Origin: Candidatus Kryptoniota bacterium
GTDB lineage: Bacteria; Bacteroidota; Ignavibacteria; Kryptoniales; JAKASW01
Assembly (NCBI GenBank): GCA_024641705.1
Contig: JAHECO010000021.1
Span: 1-58,956, forward strand
Length of the DNA: 58,956 bases
Direction: 5' to 3'
Shown: in pieces, positions 43,779-51,827 of the stretch
Numbering within the stretch: position 1 is the first letter of the stretch
Layout of the letters: every line of letters begins with the position of its first letter
The notes under the pieces: model-generated
Databases searched by the model: none
Seen by the model: the letters and a program-made list of their open reading frames with translations, nothing else
What the model was told of the DNA's origin: nothing
Program-made: the position numbers and the translations under genes

Positions 43779-45164
43779 TTATATCCCGAACTTCCTTATT
43801 CTTCTGTAGAGAGCAGTCCTGGTCAGGCCGAGTTCCTTTGCCGCCTCGGAGACGTTCCCGTGGTGCTTCTTAATCACCATCTCAATATGCCTCTTCTCCA
43901 CTTCGTTCAGCGAGTGATCCGATACCGTCCCTTCCCCGCGAGAGGCGGGGGAGGGTTTGAAAAGGATCTCGTCCGGTCGCAGATCGTCCGAATCGCTCAG
44001 GATCACTGCTCGCTCTATCACGTGCTGCAGTTCCCTGACATTACCCGGCCAGTGGTACCCGCCCAAGACCTTCATGGCCTCCGGGGATACGACGATGCCC
44101 GGCTTCTGGTACTTCCGGCCGTAGGTTTTCACGAAATGTTCGACCAAGAGAGGGATATCGTCCAAACGGTCGCGCAACGGGGGCAAATTGATCTCAACCG
44201 TATTTATACGATAGAGGAGATCTTCCCTGAATCTCTTCTGCATTACCATTTCATGGATCGGCATGTTCGTGGCTGTAATAAGACGGATGTCGATCGGTCG
44301 TGGCCGGTCGGAGCCCACTCTCATCACTTCGCGTCTCTCGACCACCGCCAGCAGTTTAGCCTGAAGGGTCAGCGAAAGATTGGCTATCTCGTCGAGAAAG
44401 AGAGTGCCCCCGGACGCAATCTCGAACCTCCCCATTCGTTCGCTCGTCGCACCCGTGAATGAGCCTTTCTCATGTCCGAAGAGCTCGCTTTCAAAAAGAG
44501 TCTCGCTGATTGCACCCATGTCGACAGCTATGAAAGGGTCGTCCGCCCGTTTCGAGAACCTGTGTATGGCGCGGGCCACCAGCTCTTTGCCCGTGCCGTT
44601 CTCACCGAGGAGGAGTATGTTCGCCTCGGTCACGGCGACCTTCCGTATGGTCTCAAATACGTCCGACATCGCCTGCGACTTCCCTACTATCTCCTGAAAC
44701 GGCTGGTCAAGATCGGCGCTCAACAACTTCTCTCGGGTACGCAAAGCGGCAAGTTTCACCTGAGACTCGCGGAGCTTAAGTGCCGATGAGAGGGTTGCCA
44801 GGATCTTCTCGTTCTGCCAAGGCTTCACGACAAAATCCGTTGCGCCCTCCTTGATAGCGCGGACCGCCGTCTCAATGTCACCATATGCCGTGATCAGTAT
44901 TACGACGGCACCGGGATCCACCTTGAGTATCTTGTTGAGCCACTGGAATCCTTCTTCGCCCGTCGTCACTCCCTTGGCGAAATTCATGTCCAAGAAGACA
45001 ACATCATATGACTTTGATTTGAGTCGTTTCTCGATGTTGCGCGGATCTCGTTCCGTCTCCACCGAACGTACATGCGGTTTGATGAGGAGATCGAATGCCG
45101 TGAGAACGGCGGTATCGTCGTCGACGATCAGCACGCTCCCTTTGTTTTCATTAGTTGAACCCAT
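43779..45164 (-). CDS. NtrC-family sigma-54 response regulator
   Basis: A 461-residue regulator: receiver domain ('VLIVDDDTAVLTAF', phospho-Asp in 'DVVFLDMNFAKG', Lys in 'FVVKPW'), AAA+ domain ('LGENGTGKELVARAIH', 'ELFGHEKGSFTGATSE' with GSFTGA in place of GAFTGA, 'GGTLFLDEIANLS'), and a Fis-type HTH at the end ('GNVSEAAKELGLTRTALYRRIRKF'). Between AAA+ and HTH a short segment (KPSPASRGEGTV) is encoded by palindromic repeat DNA. I start at ATG 45164 (MGSTNENKG). It is divergent from the ABC transporter genes, its probable target. Confidence 0.93.
   Translation of the reverse strand: MGSTNENKGSVLIVDDDTAVLTAFDLLIKPHVRSVETERDPRNIEKRLKSKSYDVVFLDMNFAKGVTTGEEGFQWLNKILKVDPGAVVILITAYGDIETAVRAIKEGATDFVVKPWQNEKILATLSSALKLRESQVKLAALRTREKLLSADLDQPFQEIVGKSQAMSDVFETIRKVAVTEANILLLGENGTGKELVARAIHRFSKRADDPFIAVDMGAISETLFESELFGHEKGSFTGATSERMGRFEIASGGTLFLDEIANLSLTLQAKLLAVVERREVMRVGSDRPRPIDIRLITATNMPIHEMVMQKRFREDLLYRINTVEINLPPLRDRLDDIPLLVEHFVKTYGRKYQKPGIVVSPEAMKVLGGYHWPGNVRELQHVIERAVILSDSDDLRPDEILFKPSPASRGEGTVSDHSLNEVEKRHIEMVIKKHHGNVSEAAKELGLTRTALYRRIRKFGI
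43929..43955. repeat. Palindromic repeat in frame in the response regulator gene
   Basis: CCCTTCCCCGC (43929-43939) and GCGGGGGAGGG (43945-43955) form an imperfect palindrome with a GAGAG loop. It encodes the 'SPASRGEG' linker before the HTH. The same kind of sequence is a common free-standing intergenic repeat in other genomes (from memory). Confidence 0.55.
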
Positions 45165-45374
45165 GCCCAAATCTAACCATCCCAGGTCGATAATGCGAAT
45201 ACTGCGCTCGAAATGTGGAGAAAGTCGGACCTGTATCGAATCCGAACACGTGAATACCAAAAACGAACAGGCCCAGTACGCGTTGTGCATTTGTGAAATC
45301 CAAAGCGCGATACGAAATTAGGCATGGACTTTGAACTTGCATTCACGAATAGCAACTCAGCAAGGACCGGCTGG

Positions 45375-46079
45375 ATGATACGAATTGCTGATCTCAAGAA
45401 AGTATACCGAACCGACGAGGTCGAGACGATTGCGGTAGCCAATGCCAATTTGCGTGTCGACGTCGGCGAATTTGTAGCTATCATGGGGCCGTCCGGCTCC
45501 GGCAAGACAACGCTGCTCACCATACTCGGGCTTCTCGACAGCCCAACCGAAGGGGAGTATTATTTCCTTGGAAACGATGTTTCACAATATTCGGAGAAGC
45601 AGCGCACAGCCCTCCGTAGAAGAAATATCGGCTTCGTTTTTCAGAACTTTAATCTGATAAACGAAATGACCGTGTACGAGAACATCGAACTCCCGCTGCT
45701 GTATATGGGAATCGGCTCCTCGGAGCGCAAAGCGATGGTGACGGAGATGCTGGAGAAGATGAGGATGACGACAAGACGGAACCATCTCCCGCAACAACTG
45801 TCCGGGGGACAGCAGCAGAGAGTCGCTGTTGCGAGAGCCGTTGTCGGAAGGCAAAGGCTTATCCTTGCGGATGAACCGACGGGAAATCTCGACTCGAGGA
45901 ACGGCGACGAAGTCATGAACCTTCTCGCCCAGCTGAACGAAGGAGGGGCAACAATAATCATCGTGACACACTCGACGGAGTACGCCAGCTGGGCCAACCG
46001 GACGGTGCAGCTGTACGACGGTCACCTTGTCAACGAAAACGTTACGCGTGGAGTGGAGGATGTTCTGGAGCTACGTTAA
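45375..46079 (+). CDS. ABC transporter ATP-binding protein (LolD/MacB type)
   Basis: A 234-residue ATPase: Walker A 'MGPSGSGKTTLL', Q-loop 'VFQNFNLINEMTVYENIELPL', signature 'LSGGQQQRVAVARA', Walker B 'LILADEPTGNLDS', H-loop 'IIVTHSTEYAS'. I start at ATG 45375 (MIRIADLKKVYRT), 8 nt after AAGGA; the open frame begins 17 codons earlier. It overlaps the permease gene by 20 bp. With that permease it forms a MacB-like exporter, possibly for the peptide made by the genes downstream. Confidence 0.93.
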   Translation: MIRIADLKKVYRTDEVETIAVANANLRVDVGEFVAIMGPSGSGKTTLLTILGLLDSPTEGEYYFLGNDVSQYSEKQRTALRRRNIGFVFQNFNLINEMTVYENIELPLLYMGIGSSERKAMVTEMLEKMRMTTRRNHLPQQLSGGQQQRVAVARAVVGRQRLILADEPTGNLDSRNGDEVMNLLAQLNEGGATIIIVTHSTEYASWANRTVQLYDGHLVNENVTRGVEDVLELR

Positions 46080-48444
46080 GACGATCTTCAGGAATATATC
46101 GAGCTCCAAGGTTTACTTCTTCATAAACATTGCGGGCCTTGCGATCGGCTTCACGGTCTTTACGCTGATAATGCTGTTCGTGTTGAACGAGTTCAACTAC
46201 GATACCTTCAACAGGAAGGCCGACCGGATATACAGGGTGGTCGAGACGCAGAAGGCGCCCGGGACAAAAGCGCAGCAGGTTGCCATAACCATGGGTGCTC
46301 TCGCGCCGGCGCTGGCATCCGGATTTCCGGAGGTGGAAGATGCCGCCAGATATATTCCATGGTCCACTGTTCTGTGCCGCTATGGCGATCGGCAGTTTTA
46401 CGAGAACGGCCTTTCGTTTGCCGATTCAAGTTTCTTCCAAATTTTCACCTTCCATTTTATCGAGGGAAACGAGTCCGCGGCATTTGACGGCCCCTATAGT
46501 GTGGTCATCGACAAATCGACTGCCCGAAAGTACTTCGGCGATGCCGATCCGATCGGAAGAACCCTGAGCATCCAGGCGGGTCTCGACCAGAACACGTTCC
46601 AGGTTAGTGGCGTGATTCAGGATTTCCCCCGGAACTCTCACCTGCACTTCAATATGATCGCCTCGATGAATGCGGTTGAAAGGCACTCGCGGTTCTTCAA
46701 CGGATGGGGGAATAACAACGCCGTCACCTATGTCCTGCTTAAGAATGGGTACTCTCCCGAAGAACTTGAGAAACAATTTCCGGCGCTCCTGAGAGCAAAC
46801 TTACCGGCGGACAGCTGGAATGCACTGGAGATGCATCTGCAACCGCTAAGAAACATTCACTTGTATTCGGACCAGATACTGTACCAGGTCAACTACAACA
46901 AAGGGGACATTGACTATGTGAGGTTGTTCGTGCTGATCGCGTTGTTCGTGATTATCCTCGCCTGCATAAACTTCATCAACCTGACAACCGCGCGTTCCGC
47001 AATCAGGAGCAGAGAGGTGGGAATTCGCAAGCTCCTCGGATCGTACCATTCACATCTCGTTTACCAGTTCATCGGGGAGTCGATAGCACTCTCACTGATC
47101 GGTCTTCTCCTCTCTTTTCCGGTAGTCGAAGCACTACTCCCGACGTTCAATTCTATAATGGGCGGCAGGATCATTATAGACTACAACAACGAGCTTTCGT
47201 TTCTCCTCATGCTGATTCTGGTCGCTACCATCGTCGGCCTCGTCGCCGGCTTCTACCCGGCCATCTACCTGTCGTCGTATCACCCGGTGGAACTCCTGAG
47301 GGGGAGGTTCTCATCCAGCAGGAGGGGAATCATTCTGAGAAAGATACTCATCGTGCTTCAGTTCAGCGTCGCGATCGGACTTGTGACAGGAACCGGTATA
47401 GTCGTCAGTCAGATGGATTACGTCTATAGCAAGCCGCTGGGGTTCGATAAGAACGATCTGATGTATATTCCCCTTCATGACGCGGAATCGAGAAACAAGA
47501 TCGGATTGCTCGGCGACCGGCTTCTCGGTAACCCGAAGATTCTGGCCGTCTCGGCGGGGGAACGGACGGGAGCGGGTAGAACTCAGGGGCCGGTCTCTGT
47601 TCTGGGAACGAATGGCCGGTCCCGTTTGCTGGTGAGGGAAAGCTATGTCGATTACGGTTACGAAAAGACAATGGGCATGCAAATTGTCGAAGGGAGGAGT
47701 TTCTCCCGAAATTTTCCCTCCGACTCAGCGTCCGCAATCATCAACGAGACTATGAGAAAAATCCTTGGCTGGAAGGATGCGATTGGGAAGCAAATCGAGA
47801 TGGACAATGGGCGAGTGTTTTCAGTGGTCGGCGTGGTAAAGGATTTCAACTATTCCTCTCTGCAGCACAAAATTGACCCCCTTGTTATCTGGCTCGATCC
47901 TGGCAGATGCCCCTACCTCCTCGTCAGAGTGGCTCCCCAGAATATGCAGTCGACGATCGACTTTGCAGGGAAGACCTGGGATTACGTATTGCCGAACCAC
48001 CCGTTCGAGTACGGTTTCGTGAACAATCACCTGGATAACCTGTACGGGAATGAACGCCAGACCGAGCACCTTCTCGCCCTCTTTTCCACAGTTGCCATAC
48101 TCATTGCGTGTCTGGGGTTGTTCGGGCTCACACTGCACACCACTGAGCAACGGACGAAGGAGATTGGCGTCAGAAAGGTTCTCGGGGCGTCGGTTGGGAG
48201 CATAGTATTTATGTTGTCGACGGAATCCATCAGGCTCGTCATTATCGCAGGCTTAGTTGCGTGGCCGACGGTATACTACCTGATGAGCAGGTGGCTTCAA
48301 AACTTCGAGTACAGAACCGCGATAAGCGCGTGGATATTTGTCCTTTCGGGAGTTGTCGTCTTCCTGGTTGCCATGTTTACCCTGAGTTTCCAGGCAATCA
48401 GGGCCGGCCTTACTAATCCAGTGAACGCACTAAGATATGAATGA
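46060..48444 (+). CDS. MacB/FtsX-type ABC permease (duplicated)
   Basis: A 794-residue permease of the Bacteroidota type: N-terminal helix ('FFINIAGLAIGFTVFTLIM'), periplasmic MacB-like domain ('FNRKADRIYRVVETQ'), FtsX helices (about 285-405), then a second set: helix ('ILIVLQFSVAIGLVTGTGIV'), periplasmic domain and FtsX block near the C-terminus ('TVAILIACLGLFGLTLHTTEQRTKEIGVRKVLGASV'). ATG 46060 is inside the ATPase gene. MacB-type pumps move peptides or lipid-linked substrates from periplasm outward. Its end overlaps or touches the following activator gene. Confidence 0.92.
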   Translation: MFWSYVKTIFRNISSSKVYFFINIAGLAIGFTVFTLIMLFVLNEFNYDTFNRKADRIYRVVETQKAPGTKAQQVAITMGALAPALASGFPEVEDAARYIPWSTVLCRYGDRQFYENGLSFADSSFFQIFTFHFIEGNESAAFDGPYSVVIDKSTARKYFGDADPIGRTLSIQAGLDQNTFQVSGVIQDFPRNSHLHFNMIASMNAVERHSRFFNGWGNNNAVTYVLLKNGYSPEELEKQFPALLRANLPADSWNALEMHLQPLRNIHLYSDQILYQVNYNKGDIDYVRLFVLIALFVIILACINFINLTTARSAIRSREVGIRKLLGSYHSHLVYQFIGESIALSLIGLLLSFPVVEALLPTFNSIMGGRIIIDYNNELSFLLMLILVATIVGLVAGFYPAIYLSSYHPVELLRGRFSSSRRGIILRKILIVLQFSVAIGLVTGTGIVVSQMDYVYSKPLGFDKNDLMYIPLHDAESRNKIGLLGDRLLGNPKILAVSAGERTGAGRTQGPVSVLGTNGRSRLLVRESYVDYGYEKTMGMQIVEGRSFSRNFPSDSASAIINETMRKILGWKDAIGKQIEMDNGRVFSVVGVVKDFNYSSLQHKIDPLVIWLDPGRCPYLLVRVAPQNMQSTIDFAGKTWDYVLPNHPFEYGFVNNHLDNLYGNERQTEHLLALFSTVAILIACLGLFGLTLHTTEQRTKEIGVRKVLGASVGSIVFMLSTESIRLVIIAGLVAWPTVYYLMSRWLQNFEYRTAISAWIFVLSGVVVFLVAMFTLSFQAIRAGLTNPVNALRYE

Positions 48445-48455
48445 GAAGGGTTATC

Positions 48456-49559
48456 ATGACTGATACAGCTATGTTCGGATTCTTTGGTTTGGTGGCGAGC
48501 GTCCATTCTCTTTTTCCCTGGAGCGCAGCGAGTCACCTATTGCCTGCTCCAATTCACGGCGTACACTTGCTGATGTCGGCTGTTGCCGCTGCCGCTCTCG
48601 GCTTCCCAATCGTCAGGAATGCCGCCGTCCAAAAGATTTACGACCGTGCCCGGAAGCTTTCCAAATCCGATCTCCCCATGTTGATTTCCGGCGAAACCGG
48701 GAGCGGAAAGGAAATCCTCGCGAGATACGTTCACGAGAATTCTTCGAGAAGTTCGACCGGGAGCTTCGTGGCGATAAACTGCGCGGCGATCCCCGACAAT
48801 TTACTGGAGTCCGAGCTCTTCGGGTACGTCAAGGGGGCCTTCACCGATGCGCGGGCCGACAAAACGGGCCTCTTTACTATGGCCAGCGGCGGCACGCTTT
48901 TTCTGGACGAGGTTGCAGAGATGAGCCTGGCCGTTCAGAAGAAGTTGTTGAGGGCGGTGGAGTACCAGGAGTTCTACCCCGTGGGCTCCGTCGTGCCGAA
49001 GAAGGTAGATTTCAGGTTGATCTGTGCTACAAGCGAGGACCTGGATCAGATGGTCAGGAACAAAACTTTCAGGATGGATCTGTACCACCGGATCCAGGCG
49101 TGTGAACTGACCTTGCCTCCTTTACGTGATCGGATCGACGAGATCCCGCTTCTGGTGCGGCATTTCCTCGACGAGAAAGGATACGGCGAAGTTGTCGCAT
49201 CACCGGATGTAATGGAAATATTCTCCTGCTACGGCTGGCCAGGCAACATAAGGGAGCTCAAAAATGTCGTGGAGTATGCCCTGGCTGTTCTCGAGGTTGG
49301 TGAAACGGTAATCGAGGTCGGTCATCTCCCCGCCGAGAAGTTCGGATCCATGGATTGCGGGATACTGCGGGGGGAAAGTCTTAACCTAAAGGAAAAGGAA
49401 AGGTGTTTCAAAGAAAACCTTGTAATTGCCGCGCTCACCGTTTGCTCCGGTGATTACAAGACAGTGGCAAAGTCATTGGGAACCTCAAAGAGCACAGTCT
49501 ACGAACTTGTCGGCGGCAAAACTACTAAGCAAAAAGCTTCCGCGGCAGTAGAAGAGTAG
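48456..49559 (+). CDS. Orphan sigma-54-dependent activator (no receiver domain)
   Basis: A 367-residue bacterial enhancer-binding protein. ATG 48456 is chosen because of GAGAAGGG 6 nt upstream; another ATG at 48441 overlaps the permease stop. The N-terminal ~50 residues are hydrophobic ('FFGLVASVHSLFPWSAASHLL') and may be a membrane or sensor segment. AAA+ motifs: 'ISGETGSGKEILARYVH', 'ELFGYVKGAFTDARADKTG' (GAFTDA replaces GAFTGA), 'GGTLFLDEVAEMS', 'YGWPGNIRELKNVVEYAL'. C-terminal HTH: 'DYKTVAKSLGTSKSTVYEL'. Position between the exporter and the radical SAM gene suggests it controls one or both. Confidence 0.9.
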   Translation: MTDTAMFGFFGLVASVHSLFPWSAASHLLPAPIHGVHLLMSAVAAAALGFPIVRNAAVQKIYDRARKLSKSDLPMLISGETGSGKEILARYVHENSSRSSTGSFVAINCAAIPDNLLESELFGYVKGAFTDARADKTGLFTMASGGTLFLDEVAEMSLAVQKKLLRAVEYQEFYPVGSVVPKKVDFRLICATSEDLDQMVRNKTFRMDLYHRIQACELTLPPLRDRIDEIPLLVRHFLDEKGYGEVVASPDVMEIFSCYGWPGNIRELKNVVEYALAVLEVGETVIEVGHLPAEKFGSMDCGILRGESLNLKEKERCFKENLVIAALTVCSGDYKTVAKSLGTSKSTVYELVGGKTTKQKASAAVEE

Positions 49560-49634
49560 CTCTTCCTTTCGGCAGGTCCGGCTGGATCTCCTCAAGTCTA
49601 ATCTTCCCTGGAACTGGAAAATCGGAGAGCTGTA

Positions 49635-49652
49635 TTTCCAGATTTCTGGAAA
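49635..49652. promoter_or_regulatory. Palindromic operator / enhancer site upstream of the radical SAM gene
   Basis: TTTCCAGATTTCTGGAAA has perfect 8-bp inverted arms (TTTCCAGA / TCTGGAAA) with a 2-bp spacer, and a further half-site CTGGAA lies at about 49608-49613. Such a palindrome ~115 bp before the start codon is a likely binding site for the orphan sigma-54 activator encoded just upstream. Confidence 0.5.
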
Positions 49653-49700
49653 ACTCTCCTTCATTCCTGCCCATTCGCAAGAAAATACAAGGGTCAACAC

Positions 49701-49715
49701 CGGCACGGTTTTGGT
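49701..49715 (+). promoter_or_regulatory. Weak sigma-54-like promoter before the radical SAM gene
   Basis: CGGCACGGTTTTGGT matches the -24 element (GGCAC) well; the -12 element reads TGGT instead of TTGC, so only its G is conserved. It is 36 nt upstream of the start codon and 50 bp downstream of the palindrome, the right geometry, but the -12 match is poor. Confidence 0.3.
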
Positions 49716-49750
49716 AGAACTTCTGTGACCATCAAAACCGGAGTGTCGGT

Positions 49751-51082
49751 ATGAACTATAAAAAGAGCCGCTATAACGTAAATGTGAGAACGGAAACCGG
49801 TGTACGTCTTTTCAATGCCAGGACCGGTGCCATAGTCGAACTGTCATGCACAGATCCGCTGTTTCCAAAATTCGAGGAGTCCTGGAGGCGTGAGACATTC
49901 CAGCTGAGCGATCACGAATGGTTCCCGCCGCTGGAAGACGGCAAGTTCATCGTTCCTGAAGGAACACAGGAAATACCGGAATATATAGCATCGTTCAACG
50001 CAAGGCAGGCCACCAAAGACAGGATGAGCCTGATAGTACTGCCGACGGAGCAGTGCAACTTCAGGTGTGTGTACTGCTATGAAACCTTCCAGAAGCCGAG
50101 CATGAGCGAAGAGAATCAGGCTGCCCTGAAGAAATACATCTCAAAAACCATGGAGCAGGTCCGCGGTTTCATGATTGAATGGTTCGGCGGCGAACCTCTC
50201 CTCGGAATCGACGTCATCAGGGACATTTCCACGCATGCAGTCGCAGCTGCCAGGCAGCATAACGCCTCCTACGACTCATCAATTACGACGAACGGGTACC
50301 TGCTGACTCCGGAAGTCTTCGAGGAAGCGATCAGCGAGTGGAAGATATCGCGCTACCAGATCACGATAGATGGTCCCAGAGACTTTCACAACGGGCGCCG
50401 TGTCCTCGAGTCGGGAGGACACACTTACGACAGAATCATCTCCAATCTGCAGTACATGGCCAAATCGGATCATCCCGAGCTGATGTACATAGTGAGGATG
50501 AACGTCGACAGGGACAACCTGAGGACCGTGCCGGAATTCGCCGGGATTGTCAAGGACATCGTCGGCGACGACAGGAGGGCACGGTTTTATGTGAGGCCCA
50601 CATGGGGAGAAAGCAAGTTCGACCTCCTCACCAACTTCGAGACCCGCAGCCTTAGGAAGCAAATTATCGAAGTATGCAACGAACTCGGATTATATCTGTA
50701 TGACAGCGATCTCTTCCTGAACCCGGCACTGGGAATGTGTTATGCAGCCGATCCCCGTTCTCTTGTCATCGGTCCCGATGGCAGCGTTTATAAATGCACC
50801 TCCGCTTTTGACCTTCCGGAAAACCTGGTGGGCAGGTTGACCAGCGAAGGAACGATAAAGCTCAATCAGGAACACTTCAGCCTTTGGGTCGAATCCGGCA
50901 TCGAAAAGTATCCGCAGTGTCGGCGCTGCGCCGTGCTGCCGATATGCAATTCCGCTCATTGTCCCAAGATAGAAGTTACAAGATCGAAGCTGGGAAACCG
51001 GGACAACCATCCGGTGTGCCCTCCATACAAGGATCAAATCAAGATGTTCGTGGGCGGCGCACTTCAGGAGAAATTCGATTAG
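49751..51082 (+). CDS. Radical SAM/SPASM peptide-modifying enzyme
   Basis: A 443-residue radical SAM enzyme. An N-terminal ~90-residue region ('YNVNVRTETGVRLFNARTGAIVEL') resembles the leader-side part of peptide maturases. The [4Fe-4S] motif CX3CX2C is C102-C106-C109 ('TEQCNFRCVYCYETF'), followed by 'IEWFGGEPLLG' and 'TNGYLL'. The C-terminal SPASM region has 'GMCYAADPR', 'GSVYKCTSAF', 'YPQCRRCAVLPICNSAHCPK' and a last Cys in 'HPVCPPYKDQIK', enough for two auxiliary Fe-S clusters. SPASM enzymes of this layout install thioether or C-C crosslinks in ribosomal peptides. A Cys-containing 32-codon gene follows 77 bp downstream, the likely substrate. Confidence 0.93.
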   Translation: MNYKKSRYNVNVRTETGVRLFNARTGAIVELSCTDPLFPKFEESWRRETFQLSDHEWFPPLEDGKFIVPEGTQEIPEYIASFNARQATKDRMSLIVLPTEQCNFRCVYCYETFQKPSMSEENQAALKKYISKTMEQVRGFMIEWFGGEPLLGIDVIRDISTHAVAAARQHNASYDSSITTNGYLLTPEVFEEAISEWKISRYQITIDGPRDFHNGRRVLESGGHTYDRIISNLQYMAKSDHPELMYIVRMNVDRDNLRTVPEFAGIVKDIVGDDRRARFYVRPTWGESKFDLLTNFETRSLRKQIIEVCNELGLYLYDSDLFLNPALGMCYAADPRSLVIGPDGSVYKCTSAFDLPENLVGRLTSEGTIKLNQEHFSLWVESGIEKYPQCRRCAVLPICNSAHCPKIEVTRSKLGNRDNHPVCPPYKDQIKMFVGGALQEKFD

Positions 51083-51159
51083 AAGAACCAACTGAGTAGT
51101 CTCAATAAACGATCCTGTAACACTAAATCACTGGCGAGAGAGGAAAGGAGGTGAAACAG

Positions 51160-51258
51160 ATGAAGATAATTGCAAAACCTAAGGTCATTGAACAGTTAGC
51201 TTACGGTCCCGACCTGAACTGCACGATGTGTAACTCAAATCTTTGTTGGCCCGATTGA
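51160..51258 (+). CDS. Candidate RiPP precursor peptide (three-Cys core)
   Basis: A 32-residue ORF, too short for routine calling. It has the strongest ribosome binding site in the area: AAAGGAGGTGA (51144-51154 region), 8 nt before ATG 51160. The first ~19 residues (MKIIAKPKVIEQLAYGPDL) are basic/hydrophobic and leader-like; the end is NCTMCNSNLCWPD with C21, C24 and C29. A short peptide with a Cys/Asn/Ser core right after a radical SAM/SPASM gene is the classic precursor arrangement (as in sactipeptides, ranthipeptides and related groups). An in-frame GTG at 51151 overlaps the SD and is less likely. I do not recognise the family. Crosslink type, cleavage site and activity are unknown. Confidence 0.8.
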   Translation: MKIIAKPKVIEQLAYGPDLNCTMCNSNLCWPD

Positions 51259-51273
51259 GGTGCGCCAACAAAG
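51241..51273 (+). promoter_or_regulatory. Stem-loop over the precursor stop codon
   Basis: CTTTGTTGGC (51241-51250) and GCCAACAAAG (51264-51273) form a perfect 10-bp stem with a 13-nt loop that contains the stop codon (51256-51258). There is no T run after it, so it is more likely an mRNA-stabilising or processing structure, or a weak attenuator, that raises precursor mRNA relative to downstream genes. Confidence 0.6.
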
Positions 51274-51341
51274 CCGGCTGGCAACACACTCTGGAGAGAA
51301 TCGAGTCGTGTTTCGACTTACAGCTTAACCGGTAAAAAATT

Positions 51342-51596
51342 ATGTTTGCCAGAGACTGTCCCGGCGAATGCAGTCACTTCTTGGTGATCGTTTCGGGAGG
51401 CAGGAAAGCACACATCAGTACAGGCTTTCTCGCTCACCCGGACAGTAAGGTAGGGGTGGCGGCCGGGACAGCCGCGGCATACAGAAGGCAGTTTCCATCT
51501 ATGCCCGCCACGGAGAGCGACCTAAGGGCAATGGGCATACTATACGGTCGCCGGGAACATTTTAGATTCACGAGCCCGGCTGAAAGGAGAATCTGA
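51342..51596 (+). CDS. Unknown 84-residue ORF in the peptide locus
   Basis: An ORF beginning MFARDCPGECSHF, with no recognised domain, no membrane segment and no clear ribosome binding site. It ends in TGAG directly at the GTG of the next ORF (TGAGTG). Its position between the precursor and the hybrid kinase, and the two early cysteines, make it worth keeping, but it may be non-coding. Confidence 0.3.
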   Translation: MFARDCPGECSHFLVIVSGGRKAHISTGFLAHPDSKVGVAAGTAAAYRRQFPSMPATESDLRAMGILYGRREHFRFTSPAERRI

Positions 51597-51827
51597 GTGT
51601 ATTCCATCTCTAGTGGCATGATGAGGCGAAGTGCAAAAGTTACTTCGGCGGAAGGCAAGCATACCCTTCCTGCGACGGAGGCGAACAACCCCTGGGCAGA
51701 GCCCCAGGATCTTCAGCAATCATACCGTAATCGCGCAACCCCCTTTTGCAGGTACAACGACGGCATCGTGGGGCGCATAGAGTTTGAAATCGTGCGCAGA
51801 ACAGAAGTCGGATCACATGAGTCGTGA
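51597..51827 (+). CDS. Unknown 76-residue ORF in the peptide locus
   Basis: Starts at GTG 51597, 6 nt after a good GAAAGGAGA (51582-51590), and ends at 51827, overlapping the start of the hybrid kinase by 11 bp. The product is polar ('TEANNPWAEPQDLQQSYRNR') with a single Cys and no known domain. The strong ribosome binding site and the overlap support translation, perhaps to couple the kinase; protein identity unknown. Confidence 0.4.
   Translation: MYSISSGMMRRSAKVTSAEGKHTLPATEANNPWAEPQDLQQSYRNRATPFCRYNDGIVGRIEFEIVRRTEVGSHES

Noticed and set aside
45324-45350. Sigma-54 promoter before the ABC ATPase (TGG ... TTGCA)
   Set aside because: GG and GC are 11 bp apart, not the required 10; too weak to list as a feature.
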